A stretch of DNA of 64,000 bases from Aphelidium insulamus (Eukaryota > Aphelidiomycota > Aphelidea > Aphelidiaceae). The stretch's first letter is position 1. Every line of letters starts with the position of its first letter. Under the pieces are notes generated by a model, which had not been told where the DNA came from, did no database searches, and saw only the letters and a program-made list of their open reading frames with translations. Positions 22,621 to 35,305 of this stretch are shown here, piece after piece. The stretch is taken from the NCBI GenBank assembly GCA_036784855.1, contig JAZDSV010000019.1, positions 1 through 64,000 of the forward strand, in the 5' to 3' direction. The position numbers and the translations under genes are program-made.

Positions 22621-24147
22621 TCAAGCAGAAAAATCACGATCCGGAAACACCAGCGGCGCCACGAGTGTCCAGATGTAGAGCAGTGTGCACACCCAGCTGG
22701 TGGCCACCTTGACCCACATGGCACCGAATCCGTGCACAATGTCCACGCCGTTCGGTGAGTCAAGATTGGTTTCCATCACACGCCAGTCCGTCAGCACCAT
22801 TGCCATGTAGAACGCGGCCATCACAACTACAAGCGCATGAGTCAATGGAATGCATATTGAGTGAGTGTATGTATGTAAGCACTTGCAGGAAGCGTGAAAG
22901 AACGAGTAGTTGTAAACTGTTCGATCAGCTTCCTCGTTCGCGTCCACTTCAGCGTCGTCCGAGTCATCTTGGCGCAGCGGCTCAAATATCGCGGTTGATG
23001 AGCCGGATGCAAATGCACTGTACGCCAACGCCAAGAACGTGACTGCCAGTCCTAAATACACCATACTGCCCGATAGCTCTGCATAGTGATGTTGAACTTA
23101 ATACAAATTCATCACATATAAGTGAAACCAGCCTTGCGACGAGCCATCCGACAGGCCACACATGAAGCCTTCCTGCGATGGCTCGCTGGCAATGGCGCTG
23201 GCAACCAGGTACGTGGTGTAGGCACCGAGAATAGATGACTGGAATAGACCGCTCTTGGGCGTGCTCTCTTGCACACGCGGATGAATCGCAGTGACAGAGT
23301 GCGCGACCACCAGCACCAGGTTAAGCACGACAAAGTAGGTGTTCAAACCACAGTCGGCCTTGGCAGGCGGTCCCAAATACACCATCATCAATATGCTTCC
23401 GACTAGTGTGACTGCGTAGAACACTGCGCAGCACAGCAGCAGCATGTTCTTGTACCACTCGTCCATTGTGGTGTCCCAGAGCTCGATCCACTTCTGCGCC
23501 CAGGACCACGCAAAGTCGACCAGCAAGAACGACTGGTGCAGTATGAACAGCGCACTGAATATAATGGCCGCCACCCAGTAGTTGTAAAAGACGGTGTCGT
23601 CCATGTAGAACGTGCCAATGAGCAGCGCCAGCCACACCAGAAACTTTAGCGCCCACAGACCATTGTGCACTTTGGCGCGCCAGCCTTGCGCATTGCGCAC
23701 ACCCAGTGTCAGCACCGCCATGGCCGAGTGGTAGATGACCATGGAGAAGCTGACGCGCATCACGGCCAGATACGTCCAGCAGTCCTTGTCGCACTGGGGC
23801 GTCACCGTCCGCGGCATCCGCGCACCATAATTGCTACACACACAGCCGTCAGCACGACACCCATACACCCACACACACATGATGACATATGCTACTACTA
23901 GGTGTGCGTACAATAGCGCCCATGAAAGAACCGTGGCCACTACAAAGAAAAAGGTGTACCAGACCCGCGTGGCGACGGACGGTCGGAGCGAGGAGCACAG
24001 GCACGACGTGGTCTGTTGGGCGCAGCAGCACGCTACAGAGTATCAGAGGGAGGTATCGACACACGAAGCATATACAGACACGCATGTATCACACATACCA
24101 AGCGATGTGGCCATGGAGGCGCCGATGCTGCCCAGAACGCCGCCCAT
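22621..24147 (-). CDS. SERINC: SERINC/TMS1 multi-pass membrane protein
   Basis: Five exons: 24147-24099, 24032-23912, 23833-23116, 23076-22887, 22826-22621, giving 427 residues. The family has about ten membrane helices, sits in endomembranes and the plasma membrane, and is linked to phospholipid organisation. The start MGGVLGSIGASMA and the Cys-rich stretch after the first splice match the family. Further landmarks are RVSFSMVIYHSAMAVLTLG, KVHNGLWALKFLVWLALLIG, SFLLVDFAWSW and STPKSGLFQSSILGAYTTYL. The C-terminal YSFFH segment joins to MAAFYMAMVLTDW, and the end reads TLVAPLVFPDRDF. The intron between exons 4 and 5 (22827-22886) uses a GC donor (GCAAGT); only this choice keeps frame and aligns without gap to other SERINCs. 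The stretch 23834-23911 is open but best read as an intron. Confidence 0.9.
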
Positions 24148-24213
24148 TACGTTTTCTTTTTTTTGTGTTACGCAATGCGGAGCTCGATTGGGTGCCACTA
24201 CTTGTCGTGGCAA

Positions 24214-24530
24214 ACAAAGCTTGGACTGCCAATTTAATTGTAAATAAATTGCCTGTTAAACCAAAAAACGCTAGGCTTCGTCACCAACACTGGCATCTTC
24301 AGTCGGAAGGCTTTACAGATTGTGCAGACTATTGCTGTGGGGATTGCAAAGTGCTATGGCATGAAGGAATGTCTCGCTATACACCGGGCACATCAGAGGC
24401 TGCAATTCATCACAATGCAGCAAATCGGTCAGGCCATTATTGATCGAACTCGCCAGATGGGATGTTCTGGACTGCCATCGTAAATAAATATTTTCATTCA
24501 CAAAAAAAAAGCTAGGCTACGTGCCAAAGT
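24214..24530 (+). repeat. Dispersed repeat, copies 2 and 3
   Basis: Two partial copies of the repeat found at 8561-8705 sit in tandem here. The first (about 24223-24275) carries GGACTGCCAATTTAATTGTA and ends in an A-rich run followed by GCTAGGCTTCGT. The second (about 24386-24530) carries the CATCAGAGGCTGCAATTCAT part and also ends in an A-run followed by GCTAGGCTACGT. The shared A-rich end before a common GCTAGGCT motif suggests defined element borders. The rest of the gap to 24778 shows no gene. Confidence 0.65.
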
Positions 24531-24778
24531 CATTATATTAGTGACAGCTGACTGTTGTCAAATTTGACTGCGGTTTGAGAAGGTGACTGTAGCTTAATGC
24601 GGAAGCTTGAAATGTCCATTGCATTAATCTTGACCATCAGCGTACTAATACCTTTATACAGTCAGTAATACAGTTGACAAATCTGCTAGATACATCTGGG
24701 CAGAACGTTCCCAAAGTAGTACGTCAGTGAATAGCATTACAATCGAAGCCAGACTACAATTAATACTGTGGTATAGCT

Positions 24779-26682
24779 TTATTGGACATTTAGCTGCGAA
24801 GCATCCAGACCAAGTGAGTGCAGGAAAATGTTGGCCTTTTCGGTGCCTCGTGCACCCTGCCGCGACACCGTATCAAATATCTTGTCGCGCAATTCACCGA
24901 CCAGAACGCGCTGATGTTCAATCGACGCTGCCATGGCCACAGCGGCCAGAAACTGCCACACGTACAAATCCTCGACGGGGATTGCTTGCGGGATGGAGCC
25001 GCGCTTCGATCCCACCACGATTGGCGGGATGATATGGGTGGGCGGGAATAGAGCCGCAAATCTGCCCCTGAAGCAGTCAAACAGTTGCGGGAAGACGCGA
25101 TCGGTCCACTCGGCGCCATCTGGATCAGCCACGCCACCGTTCTGTCCGGCGTGTTGTTTCATTATTTCGGCACGACTAATCAGCAGCGTGAGGAACAGCA
25201 GTCCAGGCTACAACATTATTAGTGGTCAGATATATTTAGTATATACGACAAAATATACCTTTGTGCGGGCTATTTGAAGTATCTCATTCTTCAGCAGTGC
25301 CTCCGACAACGAGTCCAGGACAAACCGAAGCGGCACAGATGACAACAGCGGTACGAATGGGAAGACGGCACAGGTGGCATACTCTTCCAGCTCCTCTAGC
25401 AGCATCACCGGATCAGTCGACGTGATGATCATGGTCTTTAGGGAAATGAAGAGCGTGCGCAACAACAGTTTTAACTGATCTGCCGGAAGAAATCGCACAA
25501 TTCTGCCAATGCTCTTGCGGCCCTTACTGACGGACAGCAGGCGCGCGATGTTGATATCTGCGGGTGCCTGCGTGAGCGACGTTCCTGTGGCAGCTGCGCC
25601 ACCAATTTGGTGAAGCTCTGTCCATAGCGCCTTGACCAGTGCAGTGTATTTTAAATTCCTACCGAATCAGACAATTAAGATATTTGACCAGAATAAGTAA
25701 AATATCGATATTACCACGCAGCCTGTGTCTCGGCACTGTTATCATGGCTGTCGGGGTTCTTGCTGCGATCTTCCCACTCGCGGTATAGTGCAGCGAGCTG
25801 AAGCAGCACGCCATACACACGCTCAACGGAACTTAAAATATCACGGAACGAGTAGCGCGGTCCCGACGAGGAAATACCCAGCCGGGCAGCGGCATCCTTG
25901 GCCGTCTGCGGCGCCACCTGCACTATCATCTTTGGATTCTTGAGCGAGTTGATGGCAATGGTGCCCAAGGCGCCGTCAAATGCCACTACAACATATTAAT
26001 AAGGTCTCGGTAAAACATCACGTACACTGGGTGGCCTTGGGGCGGTTGCGCGAACGTGCCTCATCCAGCAGTGACTGCACAGTCTCGGGTTTATCTGACG
26101 GCTTGGATGTGGACGGTGTAAGGATGTTGTTGCTACCACCGGGAGCCGCTGTCCCTGCCGCCTCCGACTTGCGCATCACCATCTGATAGTAAAAGTCGTC
26201 GATGAACGAGGGATCGTTGGCCAGCTGCTGCAGTTGAATGCGCGTCACCCACTGCTTCTCGTCCTCGGTCATCAGGCCGTCATACTTTTCCTACGGGATG
26301 CGGTGAGCGTGCCGTCATTCACTTGAGATGTATGGGTGCGTCGACGTACCTTGCGTTTCCGGGCAGCGGCGTGATGCTTCCGCAGCGCCTCCTCCACCGT
26401 GAGATCACCAGTAGCACCGCTCGGCAGTGGTTCACTACTGGCGGGAATGTCCTTGTGGCCCTCATTGTGTGGTGGTGCGGCATCTTGCACCGTGGCTTGT
26501 CGCAGCAACTGCGCCTCCAGCTCCTCCAGCGAGAGCACCTGAGCACCGCCAAAGTTGAAGTCATCCCCGGGCACGGCAGAGGCGTCACCAAAGGTCTCGT
26601 CATTGAAAGCGTCCGCCTCCGAGTCATCCATTGGCGGTGGCATTGAGTGGCCCGTGTGCTGTGCGTTCGTGTGGTGCCACAT
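24779..26682 (-). CDS. PAT1: PAT1 mRNA decapping activator
   Basis: Five exons: 26682-26350, 26290-26026, 25985-25715, 25658-25259, 25207-24779, giving 565 residues. Pat1 bridges deadenylation and decapping, binding the Lsm1-7 ring and Dcp2 in P-bodies. The N-terminus has the family motif DAFNDETFGDA and a helical VLSLEELEAQLLRQA. The second exon has KYDGLMTEDEKQW, then VTRIQLQQLANDPSFIDDFY, the most diagnostic stretch of the family. The C-terminal helical domain runs from ERVYGVLLQLAALYREWED to LLSVSKGRKSIGRIVRFLPA and ends near LHSLGLDASQLNVQ. It is shorter than yeast and human PAT1 because the middle Pro/Gln-rich part is reduced. It lies 159 bp downstream of TAF5 on the same strand. Confidence 0.88.
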
Positions 26683-26841
26683 TGAATTGGATTGTTGCCT
26701 TATCGCCTTGTATTACAGCTCTCTCCTGTGTATGTTGATTTGGTAACAATAGTACAGTATATAAACATGTGGCAGTGGGAATACAGCACTGGCCACAGAT
26801 ATCGATATCCATATATATATATGTAATCAAGATGTATTTGA

Positions 26842-29514
26842 TTAGTAGGGAATGAAGGGGCCGCCAGTTACGAGCAGATTCCGGCTGGTGAACTGAGCAC
26901 GGAAGAGTGGGGTGCGCTTGGCTTGGAATGCGCCCAGACACACCCCACGGCCTTGACCCGCACCTCCACTCCCACTCATGCTGATGGCCTTTTGTGGAGC
27001 TGCGATAGATGTCGATGATGCCATCGTCGGCATAGTTGTGGATGTCGGCGTCACGGACGAAGTGGTCACGTCCCAAACACAAATTGATCCGTCAGAACTG
27101 CTGCTGGCCAGGGCGTTGCCATCCTTGGCAAAGTCCAGCGAGTAAACCGTGCCCAGATGCGGATTGTCACCCACTTTTCTTCCGGGCAGGACTGTTTCAT
27201 GTATAAAGTGTCGTAATCTAAACAACTTCATTCACGTACATGAACTGGTCTTGGTGTGTGGCACGCATTCAAATCGTTTGATGGGCTGCCCACTAGCCAG
27301 GTCCCACAGCACAACACTGCCGTCATCGCCTCCGCTAGCCATAGTATGGCCGTTGGGCGAGACAGCCAGCGACATCACACTGCCAAGAGTGGTCGGGTGG
27401 CCGCCAGTGAAGACACGCACGCAGCGACCGCGATGAATGTCCCACATGCGCACCGTACGATCCGATGAGCCGGTGAATATGTACGAACTGTTTGGGTGGA
27501 ACTTTACACAATCAACGTCCGATAGGTGCGAAGCAAATATGCGCAGCGGGTAGATGTGCTCGCAGCTCCATAGGCGGGCGGTGCGGTCGTGCGATGCGGT
27601 GGCGAAAAAGACGCCCTGCGGTCCAAAATCCACATCCCAAATGGGATAATTGTGGCCGCGGTATGCCACCAGATTTGTGAAAGTATCCATGCTCCACAAG
27701 CGTGCTGTATGGTATGAATCATACAGTGCATTTAAAAACTGGTCTTACCTGAACCGTCCTCTGAGCAAGATATCAGATACTTGTTATCGGGACTGAAGCT
27801 GGTGCCAAACACGGCACCAGAGTGTCCCACCAGACGCTTCATGGCGTCTCCATGCTCTTCTCGGCCGCGGCTTGAATCGTCCACTAAGATTTATTAGTGA
27901 CAGACAGATAAAACGATAGCGACAAACCATGCTCAAAATCGGCCGCGGAGAATTCGCTGCTGCCCTTCAGAGAGCGCAGAGGCTCTGGCGTCAGGGAAAA
28001 CACCTTGATCACAGACTCGGAAGTTCCGATGGCTGCCAATTTGACATCGTGCGAGAAGGACAACGAGTTCATGCTAACATTGAGAATTAACAAAAGTTTC
28101 CGCACTTGTCACAGACACGTACGTGTTGTACGTGTTGTGAAAAGTGAATGCCGTAATCGAAGGCTGATAATTGGCGCCAGTTTTCACTCTGACTCTCAGA
28201 TCCTTTATGGCCGCTATTTCCGACAGCACATCTTCATTTGTCCTGCGCAGCAATAATAAGTTAATGATCAAAACATTACACTTTCCAAACGAATAAAGAG
28301 ACATACTTTGGCGGTTGCGGAATGGAAATCATGTCGTTCGATTGCGGACCATATTTCTCTGCTTTAAATGCTTGGATGGTACTGCCAATGCTTTCAGGCG
28401 AAATTGGCGAATCCTACCAAGATACTTAGTGTTTATCGTGAATATTGGCACCACAAATACTTGCATCACCAGAGCCGGGCATACGCAATCGCTTCTCCAC
28501 GGCGGCATCAAAGTTGGCAGGTGGAGCGACAGTGCTGGTCTGAATGGGCTGCTGGTTGACGTTGGTGATTTGCTGGCTGGTGTGGCCAGTGATGCCCAAG
28601 TTGTTGTGCTGTGGCTGGCTAGCTTTCTGCTGTTGCTGCTGCTCATATTCCTTTGCCAGCATTCGCAGCGGCTTGGTGGTGTACACTGACAGCATTATAT
28701 GTGTGCGTATAATGCTAATACGCTTAGATACCTTTGATGTCAATGTACTGGTTGATGTACTTTAGAAGCGCGATAAACTTGGAATCTTGCAGGAACGATA
28801 TGAGCAGTTCAAAGGCGTAGCTGCTCATCAGAGCCAGGTACTTGTTCTCGCGGAACAGTGTGGCCAGCGCATTCTCTCTGATATGATGCGCTGCAGTTAT
28901 GGAGGCCAGCTGCACCATGTCGGCCGAGAACTGGTCCTGGAATTCGGGCTTGTGCGAGTCGAAGAAGTTTTTGCCTGTGCGCAACATTAAGTAGTGTCAA
29001 TGTATTCAATAGAGCTGGCATAAACTTACCTTCAGCGGTGAAGCCACGGTGCACGAAATCCAGAAATATGTGCACAAAGAGCGGGTATAGTATGGATTGC
29101 AGCTCTAGCTTGTACAGGTCCAGCGAGTCTTCTATCCAAGCCTTTAGCCGCGTATACGAATCCTCGATACGCTTTGGCTGGTGGGCCTCTGTGCAGTCAG
29201 TACAGCGGACGATAGCACACCACAACAAACGTGCCCACGCCGCCAAATGCCAGCAGCAGCTCCGCGGACGAGGACTGCGTCACGTCCAGACACGCGGCAT
29301 CAAAGATGAACTGATCCAGCTTGGAGGAGCCGGCAGCGGCATCGGGCACAGTGCGATTCAGGGCAGCACCGGCCTCTTGCTTGAACGCCTGCTCAGCCTG
29401 CTTGTACCCACGCTTTCTCAGATATGCAATCACGAGCTCGTCGGCGCTGGGAGCCAGCGCGCTGGGAGCATTGCCGCCGCTTCCGTCTGCCATCTGCGCG
29501 GCTGCTGATTGCAT
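26842..29514 (-). CDS. TAF5: TFIID subunit TAF5 (LisH, NTD2, WD40)
   Basis: Ten exons: 29514-29227, 29186-29030, 28974-28732, 28685-28470, 28370-28307, 28242-28123, 28073-27928, 27883-27749, 27704-27240, 27191-26842, giving 727 residues. TAF5 is a scaffold of the general transcription factor TFIID. A LisH motif (VIAYLRKRGYKQAEQAFKQE) lies near residue 30. The NTD2 domain follows: YTRLKAWIEDSLDLYKLELQ, ILYPLFVHIFLDFVHRGF and HIRENALATLFRENKYLALM. A Gln-rich linker comes next. The C-terminal WD40 propeller starts at ITAFTFHNTYNT and includes GHSGAVFGTSFSPDNKYLIS, ATASHDRTARLWS, TGSSDRTVRMWDIHRG and ASGGDDGSVVLWDLASGQPI. The exon 4/5 junction in the linker is the least certain; the chosen acceptor was fixed by phase. 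The start lies 70 bp from the divergent ankyrin pseudogene. Confidence 0.9.
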
Positions 29515-29583
29515 TCTGTGATTGATCAGCCCTGAGTATTTACATCGACAATATGACCGATGTTAAATGTGATGTGATTCATT

Positions 29584-31093
29584 GTGCCTTGGTTTAACAA
29601 TGAGTCCTCGATAACAATGCAAAACTGCCACCAAGACGCCTCCAACAAAACTACTACGGACTGCAATATTGCCCCTTATAGTCCATCATTGCCACCAAGT
29701 TTTGATGATGTTTTCTTTTATGAAATAATGGTCTGTATAGTGCGCCATTGCGGCCGTGGTAATGGACTCTTTGGCATGGTGAACAAGAAATGGCGCGCGG
29801 CGTATTATGCGGCATTTGCGGTCCACAGTGTGCAGACGAAATATTCTGCCGCTGTCCGCTCCATCAGCTGTGCCGAGTACGCATTGTCCATGTGTGCCGA
29901 TGGCTCAGCACTGGCATACGCGGCATCAAAAGCGCACTGTTTCGACGTGTTGAAGTACTTGCACGCCAGACAGCTGGTATACTTCGGCTTGACTGACGAA
30001 TTGGCATTCAACAATGATAGCCGTACGAGTGGGGCTGGCATGCGGCCGAAGCTGGAAACCTTGATATGTTAAAATGGCTTCACGGTGCTGGCACTTATTT
30101 GAACCGTGAGACGTGTAACCACGCCGCGCGCCACGGTCATCTCGCGGTTCTGTAGTGGCTGCACCAACAAGAATGTCCTTGGGGAATCTACACCTGTGCC
30201 GCGGCAGCCAAAGATGGACATTTAGCTGTGCTGCATTGGTTACGGGAGCAGGGCTGCAGTTGGAGTAGTTTAACATGCTCATTGGCTGCACGCGGCGGAC
30301 ACTTGCCGGTGCTAAAGTGGGCACGTGAACATGGCTGCGACTGGGATAGTGATGTGTGCCGTCAGGCTGCTTTATCTGGCTGTCTGCATGTCCTTCAGTG
30401 GGCACGCAAGAATCAATGTCCGTGGGATGAGTCCGTCTGTTACTGGGCTGCTTCAGTCGGACACTTTGAGTTGCTTAAGTGGGCACGAGCCAATGGATGT
30501 GCATGGGATTCCAAGACGTGTACAATGGCAGCGGTAGCGGTCACCTGAATATACTACAGTGGGCGCGGGCAAATGGCTGTGACTGGGATGAGCGCATCTG
30601 TGCATCGGCCGCATACGAGGGTCATGTGCACGTGCTCAGATGGATATTCGAGAATGGCGGAGAATCATCGTGGTTCAATGTTGTATGCGAATATGCAGCC
30701 AGCAACGGGCACTTGGCAGTGATACAGTGGGCCAGATTACAAAACATGCCGTGGAAGTCGGACAGTGAAGATGGAGGCACATGCAAGTCTGTGGCACTCA
30801 ATGGACACCTTCATGTTCTCAAGTGGGCGCATACAAATGGGTGTGAATGGGAGGAGGGAGCGAGTGCCGCTGCCGCGGAAAATGGTTATCTCGATATATT
30901 GCAGTGGGCTCACATCAATGGATGTAAGGTGGATGGTGATGCTATGCGTGCCGCAATTGCAAAGGGAGACATGAAAAGTGTTGAATGGATGGACGAGATC
31001 GGATGCGAGTGGCCAGAAGATTCATGCGCCACGGCAGCCACCTATGACCAGAACGTGGTGCTTCAATGGCTTCATGGACAAGGGTGCCAGTAA
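29584..31093 (+). pseudogene. Ankyrin-repeat gene of the WAR/GC-WD type, broken
   Basis: The N-terminal part reads as a short F-box-like head (FDDVFFYEIMVCIVRHCG, then GMVNKKWRAAYYAAF). It is followed by about a dozen repeats of the type GHLxVLxWARxxGCxWDxxxCxxAA, for example LPVLKWAREHGCDWDSDVC and LNILQWARANGCDWDERIC. Three lesions break it. The frame shifts near 30030-30040 before WHAAEAGNLDMLKWLH. A TAG replaces the expected Gln codon near 30151 (VL-stop-WLH). One base is missing near 30535 before GHLNILQWA. Such repeats occur in large families in amoebae, chytrids, oomycetes and giant viruses. The 3' part from about 30540 stays open to the stop at 31091. Confidence 0.75.
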
Positions 31094-31210
31094 AGTTATC
31101 GGCTGAGCCCACCAAGTCTGCAAATGGCCAATCTGGTATATTATCACAAGTGGGTAATCATGTATGCGCGGAGACCCGAACACTAAGAAATATATGGCAG
31201 CCAACTTGAT

Positions 31211-34200
31211 TCAACCGTTATATTCTTCCGTTACAGTTACCCATGCACCTCCACAGATGCACGCCACAGGATGCGCGTCAAATTCGTCTGGAATTAATTG
31301 AGGCATTCCATCAGTCACAGTGGTGGCACTTGAGGTCTGAGCCGTGGCCTGTACGGACGATGACGTGGCCGACACTGCAGACACGGGCGACACCAGTGGC
31401 GACAAGGAGGCCGCGGGAAGTTCCGCAGCACCCGGTTTTCCAAGTTTCTTGCATCCAATAACGCTGACACAGTGGCACTGCATGCATTGTCGCCGGCAGC
31501 TTGTCTCGCTGTTGCCTCCTGATGTTGAATTCACTGTATCTTTCATGAACACATCCGACAACGGCGGTGCGTCAATAGGGTCGTTATCACCATATAGAGC
31601 GCTGAAAAGCTGGTCCAGTCTTGCATTATCGCGTGACATAGTTGTAAACCTCCAATTGCTTGTCAAATCGTCCACGCCAAACACGGCGGCTGCTCCCGGG
31701 GGCGCAAACACGCCTTGAATTGAGGAGGCGGATGGCAATTGCTTACCCGATGCTGCTGCCGCCGATCCGAGGACAAATGCCGTGACAAGCGGGCGGACAG
31801 CACTGTCGATCAGTTGATCAAAGTAGCCTGTCAGTGTCAAATCTTTGTCCGTCATTGCTTGGACTTTGGCGATGGTGGTGGTGGGGTGCATCAGCAATCG
31901 AGTCCACTCCGTGGCTGCTCGAACAGTTGGTGGCCGCATTGTTACGATACCGAGTATCTGGGCGCAGTGGTGCCGCTGGCCATCGGTACCAAGCGCTGGA
32001 TCGCGACGCATAGTGGTGTCTACAGCCCGCAGCAGCTTTATCACCGAATCCAACCGCAGGCCGTCCAGAGCGGCAAAGATTGCATCCGCACTCGCCTTAT
32101 CCATTAGATCTTTGGCGGTGTTGCCATCTGCACTGCTGCCTCGCACAAATTTTTTCAACGCTGCGAGAAGCTGTGTGAATTTTACGAGTTGCGATCTGGT
32201 GGGTGTGTGTAGCAGCATTGCCAGGCCAGGCTGAGGCGCGGATGACTGCTCGGGTATTTTTCCGCATCGGCGTACGTTCAGCTCGCTGTAGAGTCGCTTC
32301 ATCCACACGGCGATAAAGTCAGCGCTCCAAACTGCTATGGACACCAGATTGTGCAGACTTTTGTGTTTAAATCGCAAATTAACAGGCGCAACCGTTGACG
32401 CTTGCTGCTGTGAATTGGCAGTGCTGTCTACGGAGGCTGCGATAATTACATTATAGCAGGAACACATTGGCGGTAACATACAAGGCATTATTCAACGTAC
32501 CAAACAGCGCAGTCAGTGAGGCAAAGGGTACATCCAGCGACGACAACAGAGCGTCGTATGAAGCATCAACATGCAACCAGTGCGCAATTAGCAAATGCTC
32601 ACTTGAACCCGGTTCGACATCGTCGCGCACCAGTCGAAAGCCAACGAATAATTGTTGCTGCAGTGCAGCCAGTCGCTGCCGATTCAAACAAGTGATGAGT
32701 GTACGTCCAAGGGAGGATGAAACAGGGTTGCTTTCAAAGCTCGTGCGGAGGCCCTCGCCACCACGTGCCGAAATACATTGCGCCGCCATGTGGCTCAACA
32801 TACCGGCAACAAATTCTACGATGGTGTCAGGCAGCTATTTTAAGCTTGCATGACAGCGCTTACCATCGCAAGCAGACTGCGTGCGGCACACGCCGATTGC
32901 TGTGGATATAATTTGCCTCACTGGAGCTGTCCAGGGATAGTCGTTCAAGTAGGCGCTCGACAATAGTGAAGCAAGATTCGCCTTGCAGTCGTCTAATTCC
33001 AGCACTTGTGGACCACTGCTAGATGCGACGCCAAGCGGACGATAATGTACTAGGTTATCTTGAGCCTGATGATTGTTCTTGTAGACTGAGGTGTAATACA
33101 ATCCAAAGTCATCACCGCAAACGGCATCGCACAGATGCGGAGTCAGGCGGACGGCGCGCACGACGTCAAGTGTTCGACTGATACATTAGTCGATTAAGTG
33201 CGAAAATGGTTCAACGCACCTTTCAAGCCATTCCACGGAACCGTTCCAGTAGGCAATAAAAAGCAAGTTATAGCGCTTTACGGATGGTACCACTTCAAAC
33301 GATGAAATGTTGCCTTTCAAATTCCGAGTCACTCTCAATTCCCACTGCGAAAACACGTTGGCAATAATGGTTGAAAATATACAACATCGCGCACCAATGC
33401 AGAAGTGGATAGCGACCACGAGTACTGGTACTGCGCTGCACACACAACCAGCACGGGCAGTGTGTCGGTGTGTGCATCAAAACACAGCTTCAAATGTGAT
33501 ATGGATGCAATGCCAGCTGACGGCAGTTCCACCGTCCAGCCAGCGTCCAATTGTATAACTGTGGCGGTCAGCAGTATTAAATACTATATCCGCAATTAAT
33601 ACCTTTGCGAATGAGATTGATACGCGCACGATTGACATGCACCGTCGAAGGAGATGATGCACGACACACTGCAATCCACAGTATACCATCTAATGACGAA
33701 AGAATTGTAATTTAGCAAGCAACTAAAATACAGCTGCACATACCTGGACCAAACTGAAGGTCAGCAAGGAGCACGGGCCCAGTTGTGCCAGCGGCGTCCA
33801 CGCCAGCGGTCAGCTGTTCACCAAAACTGTATAAGAGTGAAGGCTGTTTGACCAGCTGGGTGTCCTGCATGGCTGACGAAGCCAGAATGGATAGCGTCCC
33901 ATCCGCCAACACCATGACCAGCGCCATAGACGAGCCATAGAAGAATTGCGGGCACCTCTTGGCATCGACAACAAACTGCTGCAATCTGTCATACCACACA
34001 AACTACAAGTTTGTCAAGCAGAATGACCAGCGAGAATAACAAAATCAGTATCACTGACCTGACGGCGAAGGGAAATCCATTGCAGGGCCACACAACTGTT
34101 TCCAGCATTGAAAGCATGGCTATGAATGCACTGCCACTTGTCGTAGTGTCCCTGCGGGCTTGTCAAGAAGAGAAGAGTACCCAGTTACATCACCAAAGCT

Positions 34201-34852
34201 TGCCACTGTACACGGAGACCAGATTTGCAACTGACTGGCGCTATCCCGCAATAAAGCCAACCTGGTACCATCTGGATGCCACTTTAATTTGGCAGACTTG
34301 GACGCTTCAACGTGAAGGGCATGGTCACTCTCCGCCGGCACTGACTCGCCTGGCTGCAACGTGAGATGCACTTTAAGCGGCTTCCACGTTTCGGGACACA
34401 GTGTCCACAGAGACAGTTGCGGCGCGGTCTTTAACTCAGATACTGTACTTGAAAAGCGGGCCACAAGTCCAGTCGAACTTGAGTAGGCAAGTACATCGCT
34501 GACAGCGCGTTAACGACCATTCTCACCAAATATGGACGACACACTTGAACACTGCGTCAGCGTTGAAGTCGGCGTTATCAAATGCCATTTGGGCGAGGGA
34601 TGCGGGTGGCTGCCACGCGCTATCCGCCACGACCACGCCGTCCATGGCAGCGGTTGTGGCGGCCAAGTGTGCCAGGCCCTCCAGACCGCTCAAGTCCACA
34701 CCGACGCCAGTTGCACCATTGCTACCACCGCCAGACATGACCACGTCCATGGCCACCATTCCTCCGATGCCAACATCTGCACTAGCTTCACCACCACCGC
34801 TGCCGGAGTCGTCATAATCCTCGAGCGCGAGAAAGTCGCTGAAATCAGCCAT
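31211..34852 (-). CDS. MED16: Mediator tail subunit MED16 (probable)
   Basis: Ten exons: 34852-34527, 34498-34189, 34151-34059, 34002-33744, 33689-33603, 33558-33395, 33344-33220, 33177-32892, 32834-32501, 32436-31211, giving 1069 residues. MED16 (yeast Sin4) is a tail subunit of Mediator that takes signals from activators. The N-terminal half has WD-like propeller strands: SAKLKWHPDGTRLALLRD, LRRQFVWYDRLQQFVVDAKR and GSSMALVMVLADGTLSI. The C-terminal half is helical (NLVSIAVWSADFIAVWMKRL). It ends in a Cys-rich zinc-ribbon-like tail, CRRQCMQCHCVSVIGC and HPVACICGGAWV, which is a hallmark of the family. The acidic, Gly/Ser/Ala-rich start (LALEDYDDSGSGGGEASAD) is lineage-specific. Overlap of propeller, helices and C-terminal CxCGGxW supports MED16, but the match is distant. 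The exon 8/9 donor at 32891 was preferred to one 32 nt later. Confidence 0.6.
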
Positions 34853-35305
34853 TGGCGCTGCGTGTGCATTGTCCGGCGCTGTTCATGTAAATATTAGTTC
34901 CTCGAGCATCGCAGGCTACAAGTTTATGTGGAGACGTGTGGCCTGCGGAGTATGCATTTCCTGTAGCAGAATAATGCATATTAACTGTATATGACGTTCT
35001 CGGTCTCTGCTGCATGCACACATTACAGAGATTTATTACGAAGAAACGCGTTACCACAGAGATTTACTACGAAGAAACGCTACGGCATTCATAACATGGT
35101 CGACCATGGTGACCAGGGCTCGGCCGTCACGGTGCTCGACGCCAATCCCCAAACCGCCACATGACCAGGCGTGCGCGTCTCTGCACACCAATCCCCGCGT
35201 GCGTGGGCGTCTCGAAAGCGCCAATCAGCGCCAACTGTCAACGGATACATAAACAGAGATCTCGTGGATCGTACAGTCAACAGCAACACAGCAACTGTAC
35301 TCATC
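34853..35305. other. Intergenic region with GH26 promoter and a short tandem repeat
   Basis: The block from about 35093 onward belongs to the duplicated GH26 unit, homologous to 13981-14193 in reverse. Just before it, a 31-bp unit with CAGAGATTTA(T/C)TACGAAGAAACGC is present twice, near 35027 and 35058. The 13-mer box CCAGGGCTCGGCC lies at 35113-35125, inverted relative to its copy at 14161. No other gene is visible. Confidence 0.55.

Noticed and set aside
23834-23911. Open stretch in SERINC read as coding
   Set aside because: It is in frame, but has typical GT and TG-rich TAG borders and interrupts a conserved loop. An intron is the better reading.
30151-30153. In-frame TAG in the ankyrin gene as a sign of stop-codon reassignment
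   Set aside because: Other genes here (PKR1, GH26, THADA) end on TAG, and the same locus has two frameshifts, so simple decay explains it.
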